Shown here one piece after another: positions 3,522 through 5,911 of a stretch of 5,911 nucleotides of DNA; the first letter of the stretch is position 1, and the number at the start of each line of letters is the position of its first letter. Under the pieces are notes generated by a model. The model was not told the origin of the DNA. It saw only the letters and a program-made list of their open reading frames with translations, and searched no databases. Position numbers and translations under genes: made by a program. Source of the DNA: CAVTAE01 sp051649365 (lineage in GTDB: Bacteria; Deinococcota; Deinococci; Deinococcales; Trueperaceae); NCBI GenBank assembly GCA_051649365.1, contig JBOFGY010000287.1:1-5911 (forward strand), given 5' to 3'.

Positions 3522-5911
3522 TTAGGGTTTATTGAGGGTTAGATAACGTGTTGGAATAATCTGTGTGGGTTGTCCGCTGTAACTCCACTCGAGTATCGCC
3601 GCCGCGCCACCAGCGTTTTGATGCATCTCGATTTTGAGGGGATAGTATTGCCCAGCTTGCAGATTTACACTAAAGCTGTTCGTGGGTGGATCTACATAAT
3701 CCCAACGATTGATACGTTGCACGTTGTTGAGCCAGAGCCTTGCACCGTCATCGGCGGTGAGCGTAAAGGTGTAGGTGCTTGTGACGGGTGCTTTCAAATA
3801 ACTCGTCCAGCGTGCGCTGTAGTTTTTACCACTCGGTAGGAAACTTCCTGTAGGAATATGTGTTTCGTTGTAGTAACCAAAATTGAGTGTTCCCTCGACT
3901 CGCTTGCCCTCGAGTGTTGTCAAGGTTTCATCTCGGAAATACTCGGCACTTACACCGTAGCGCAGTGTGGGCTTGGTTGTGCAGGAGTCGCCGTAAATAC
4001 AGGGCTCCTTGATAGGTGCACCCGCTTTGAACGCTGTGAGTCCAGACTCGAGTGCACCTATATCGGGTGCGCTACCACTGTAACCATTGGTATAAGGTGA
4101 AAGAATTTGGCCTTTGTTGATAGCAGGTGAGCCAGACGCGAGTGCAAAATTCGGAGCAATCGTATCAACAAAGGTTGGATTGATGGTTTGCTCTACGTTG
4201 TTGGTAAACGTGGGAAGTCCTTGACCTACGGGGCAAGCTGTACCATCAAATACACCTCCTAAATTTGTTTCTGCCGTAAAGATGTTGTTGATGAGTTCTG
4301 TGCCAGTTGCGTCACAATCGGCAACTTCCGATGCACCTGAACCAACGGATTCGTTAAAACCAACGAGTGTATTGTTGTAAATTTTATTGTTCTTGCTTGG
4401 TAAATTGAGATTCAGTGCGTAACGTACATTATAAACAATATTGTGATGCACGACAAAGTTACTCGAGAAGTTGTCTAGATAAATTCCCATGCTCTCACTT
4501 GATGCAAAATTATCGTGAACAATATTGTAGGCAATCTCAGTGCCACCCCCATCAGTGTCATAGGTATAGGTCAGACCCAGGTCATTGCCAAGTAAGCCAC
4601 CGTTGTACATGTGATTATTGAGAATTTTTAGACCCTGAGTCTTGCGGTGCACAATACTGCTGCGACCCGTGTTGTAAAGCGTATTGTTTTGGATGAGATG
4701 ACCTTTTGAGGTGTAACCATAGAAGCCTGTATTCACGGCATTGGTATCCGTGACAGTGTAATTAACATCGTGAATGATATTGTTACTGACTTTGTGATTG
4801 CTGCCAGCTAGCGTTACACCATTGCCAGCACTAAACGCAATGGTGCTGTTTTGCAAACTGTGATTCTGACCAAAAAGAATGATACCTGAATTATTCATGC
4901 CTTCGCTCCAGCCTGTGCCAGGTAATACGTTTGTAAAGTGCGAGGGATAGCGCACATGAATACCTTTAAGAAGAATGTTGCGTGCGGTGGCTTCGTCTGG
5001 GCTTTTGCTGAGGTCGGCGGTGGTAATGGTCGCGGCAAAGATATGAACCCCTGTGACGGTAATATAAGCGCGGTCGGTGAGGTCAAAAGCAAACTCACGG
5101 CGTTTTACTTCGACAGTGCGGTTATTGGGGTTATCACCTTGTGGTGTCCAGAGAGAGAGTTGTCCGTTTCCTAAAAACCACTCATGAGCAGTATCTAACA
5201 ACACACGTTTACCCCAAATAAAATATGGATTGCCCGGGCGTGGCACGTAGAGACTAGGGTTCCAACTAACAGGTTCGGCAAGCTGCCCACCGGGTGAGGT
5301 AAAGGTGAAACTGCTATTTGTTACCGCTGTAATTTTGCCTGTTTCAACGACCCATTCTGGCCCTGGTACAAAGTTGATGTTTGCACCAGTTAGATTGGCG
5401 GGAACACGTGCAGCCTCAACGGTGTAAGTTACGTCTGAACCTGTCGGGTTCACGAACTTTCCCCAAGGTGCAAATAAATCTGGGCTGGTATTGGGGTAAC
5501 GCGCTTCCGTCATCATTTTGCCGTCAACAAAAACTTGATTGCTTCCTGCTTCTAACGTCCAAGCGATAGGTGCTTTGTAAATACTGCCACTTTCTACCGT
5601 CCAATTTTTTACGAGGTCTGCGCCGCTGACCAACACGGTTTCGTTGTTGTAAGGCTGAAAGAGAATAGGTAAACCGCTCGTTCCCGAATTGGTGGGTTTG
5701 ACGGTTTCGCGGTAGGTGCCAGCTCGAATAGAGCAGGCTGTGCCAGGCGTCGCAATCGCTGCACACTTTTGAATCGTGCGAAACGGTTGGGCGAGTGTCC
5801 CTGGGCTTGCGTCATTGCCAGTGGTTGCAACGTAGAACGTTTTGGTAATACCTTCGGACTCGAGTTCAGAGTTTTGTGTGACCTGGGCGCAGGCCGCTAG
5901 TAGAAGTAGTG
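3522..5911 (-). CDS. Secreted right-handed beta-helix lipoprotein with C-terminal PA14 domain (5' end outside window)
   Basis: The frame is open without a stop to the right edge: 795 codons are visible and only the start of the signal peptide is missing. The visible part begins LLLLAACAQ, a lipobox (L-A-A-C, Cys at 5889-5891), so the protein should be exported and lipid-anchored. Numbering from the first visible residue: TFYVATTGND...PFRTIQKC...GTYRET (about 24-70) is the typical entry to extracellular parallel beta-helix (DUF1565-like) proteins; Asn-rich coils follow at about 278-521 (NNIIHD, QNNTLYN, YNIVHDN, HHNIVYN, YNNTLV); ASGSPAINKG...PDIGALE closes the helix at about 591-621; a linker has CIYGDSC; and PA14 spans about 650-790 (AEYF, TADDGARLWLNN, RW, GGAAAILEWS). 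PA14 domains commonly bind carbohydrate and the beta-helix fold is common among polysaccharide lyases and glycosidases, so surface glycan binding or cleavage is inferred. No catalytic residues can be named. A GTG at 5636 is internal, not the start. Confidence 0.93.
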   Translation of the reverse strand, partial: LLLLAACAQVTQNSELESEGITKTFYVATTGNDASPGTLAQPFRTIQKCAAIATPGTACSIRAGTYRETVKPTNSGTSGLPILFQPYNNETVLVSGADLVKNWTVESGSIYKAPIAWTLEAGSNQVFVDGKMMTEARYPNTSPDLFAPWGKFVNPTGSDVTYTVEAARVPANLTGANINFVPGPEWVVETGKITAVTNSSFTFTSPGGQLAEPVSWNPSLYVPRPGNPYFIWGKRVLLDTAHEWFLGNGQLSLWTPQGDNPNNRTVEVKRREFAFDLTDRAYITVTGVHIFAATITTADLSKSPDEATARNILLKGIHVRYPSHFTNVLPGTGWSEGMNNSGIILFGQNHSLQNSTIAFSAGNGVTLAGSNHKVSNNIIHDVNYTVTDTNAVNTGFYGYTSKGHLIQNNTLYNTGRSSIVHRKTQGLKILNNHMYNGGLLGNDLGLTYTYDTDGGGTEIAYNIVHDNFASSESMGIYLDNFSSNFVVHHNIVYNVRYALNLNLPSKNNKIYNNTLVGFNESVGSGASEVADCDATGTELINNIFTAETNLGGVFDGTACPVGQGLPTFTNNVEQTINPTFVDTIAPNFALASGSPAINKGQILSPYTNGYSGSAPDIGALESGLTAFKAGAPIKEPCIYGDSCTTKPTLRYGVSAEYFRDETLTTLEGKRVEGTLNFGYYNETHIPTGSFLPSGKNYSARWTSYLKAPVTSTYTFTLTADDGARLWLNNVQRINRWDYVDPPTNSFSVNLQAGQYYPLKIEMHQNAGGAAAILEWSYSGQPTQIIPTRYLTLNKP

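Larger units (their letters stand above)
110..5864. repeat. Dispersed palindrome CTCGAG, 14 copies, five as ACTCGAGT
   Basis: Copies start at 110, 439, 661, 865, 1339, 1582, 2055, 2490, 3505, 3588, 3909, 4047, 4462 and 5859. Those at 1582, 3505, 3588, 4047 and 5859 extend to ACTCGAGT. A random hexamer is expected about 1.4 times in this length and the octamer about 0.1 times. Thirteen copies are in coding sequence and one between genes. Twelve of the coding copies fall in the CTC-GAG phase, encoding Leu-Glu; the one at 4462 is in the TCG-AGT (Ser-Ser) phase. Part of the excess is therefore coupled to codon phase, but many Leu-Glu pairs here use TTA GAA instead, so it is not forced by protein sequence. 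Confidence 0.75.

Noticed and set aside
3514..3542. Telomere-like GGGTTTAGGGTTTA
   Set aside because: It is only two units, lies across the end of the lipoprotein coding sequence, and is explained by the codons for Leu-Asn-Lys-Pro-stop.
4435..4528. Repeated palindromic ACAATATTGT at 4435-4444 and 4519-4528
   Set aside because: Both copies encode the Asn-Ile-Val turn of successive beta-helix coils, so protein repetition explains them.
5634..5636. GTG as start of the beta-helix protein
   Set aside because: The frame continues upstream without a stop through a conserved beta-helix entry segment to a lipobox at the right edge, so the GTG is an internal valine codon.
5524..5830. Minus-strand frames at 5524-5766 and 5609-5830
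   Set aside because: They overlap the lipoprotein gene in other frames and have no supporting motif or ribosome site.

Overview
The window reads almost entirely on the minus strand and carries chromosomal-looking bacterial genes. From right to left, the direction of transcription, it holds: a large secreted right-handed beta-helix lipoprotein with a C-terminal PA14 domain (5' end beyond the right edge), a complete glucose-6-phosphate isomerase (pgi), a membrane sensor histidine kinase with no response regulator beside it, and at the left edge a rearrangement scar where the N-terminal remnant of an insertion-sequence transposase abuts a 5'-truncated ABC-transporter ATPase.

Organism: a bacterium, given the canonical lipobox, Shine-Dalgarno sequence, two-component kinase and insertion sequence. 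Base composition looks intermediate by eye. The sequence alone does not fix the lineage. The lipobox, the long (about 545 aa) pgi form and the transposase type occur in several phyla. The cyanobacterial HIP1 octamer GCGATCGC is absent, which argues weakly against a HIP1-rich cyanobacterium.

Genes: pgi interconverts glucose-6-phosphate and fructose-6-phosphate in the cytoplasm. The beta-helix lipoprotein upstream of it probably binds or acts on polysaccharide at the cell surface. The kinase senses an unknown signal through an extracytoplasmic loop of about 110 residues. Shared orientation allows read-through, but each junction contains a hairpin, so a single operon is not demonstrated.

Two non-coding signals stand out. 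First, CTCGAG occurs 14 times in 5.9 kb (about 1.4 expected for a random hexamer), five of them inside the octamer ACTCGAGT. This looks like a genome-wide iterated palindrome analogous to HIP1. Second, a perfect 13-bp inverted repeat followed by five U residues lies directly in front of the pgi start codon, with the Shine-Dalgarno sequence in its 3' arm. This is the arrangement of an attenuator or ribosome-site-sequestering hairpin. I see no CRISPR array, tRNA, rRNA or obvious new multi-gene system.
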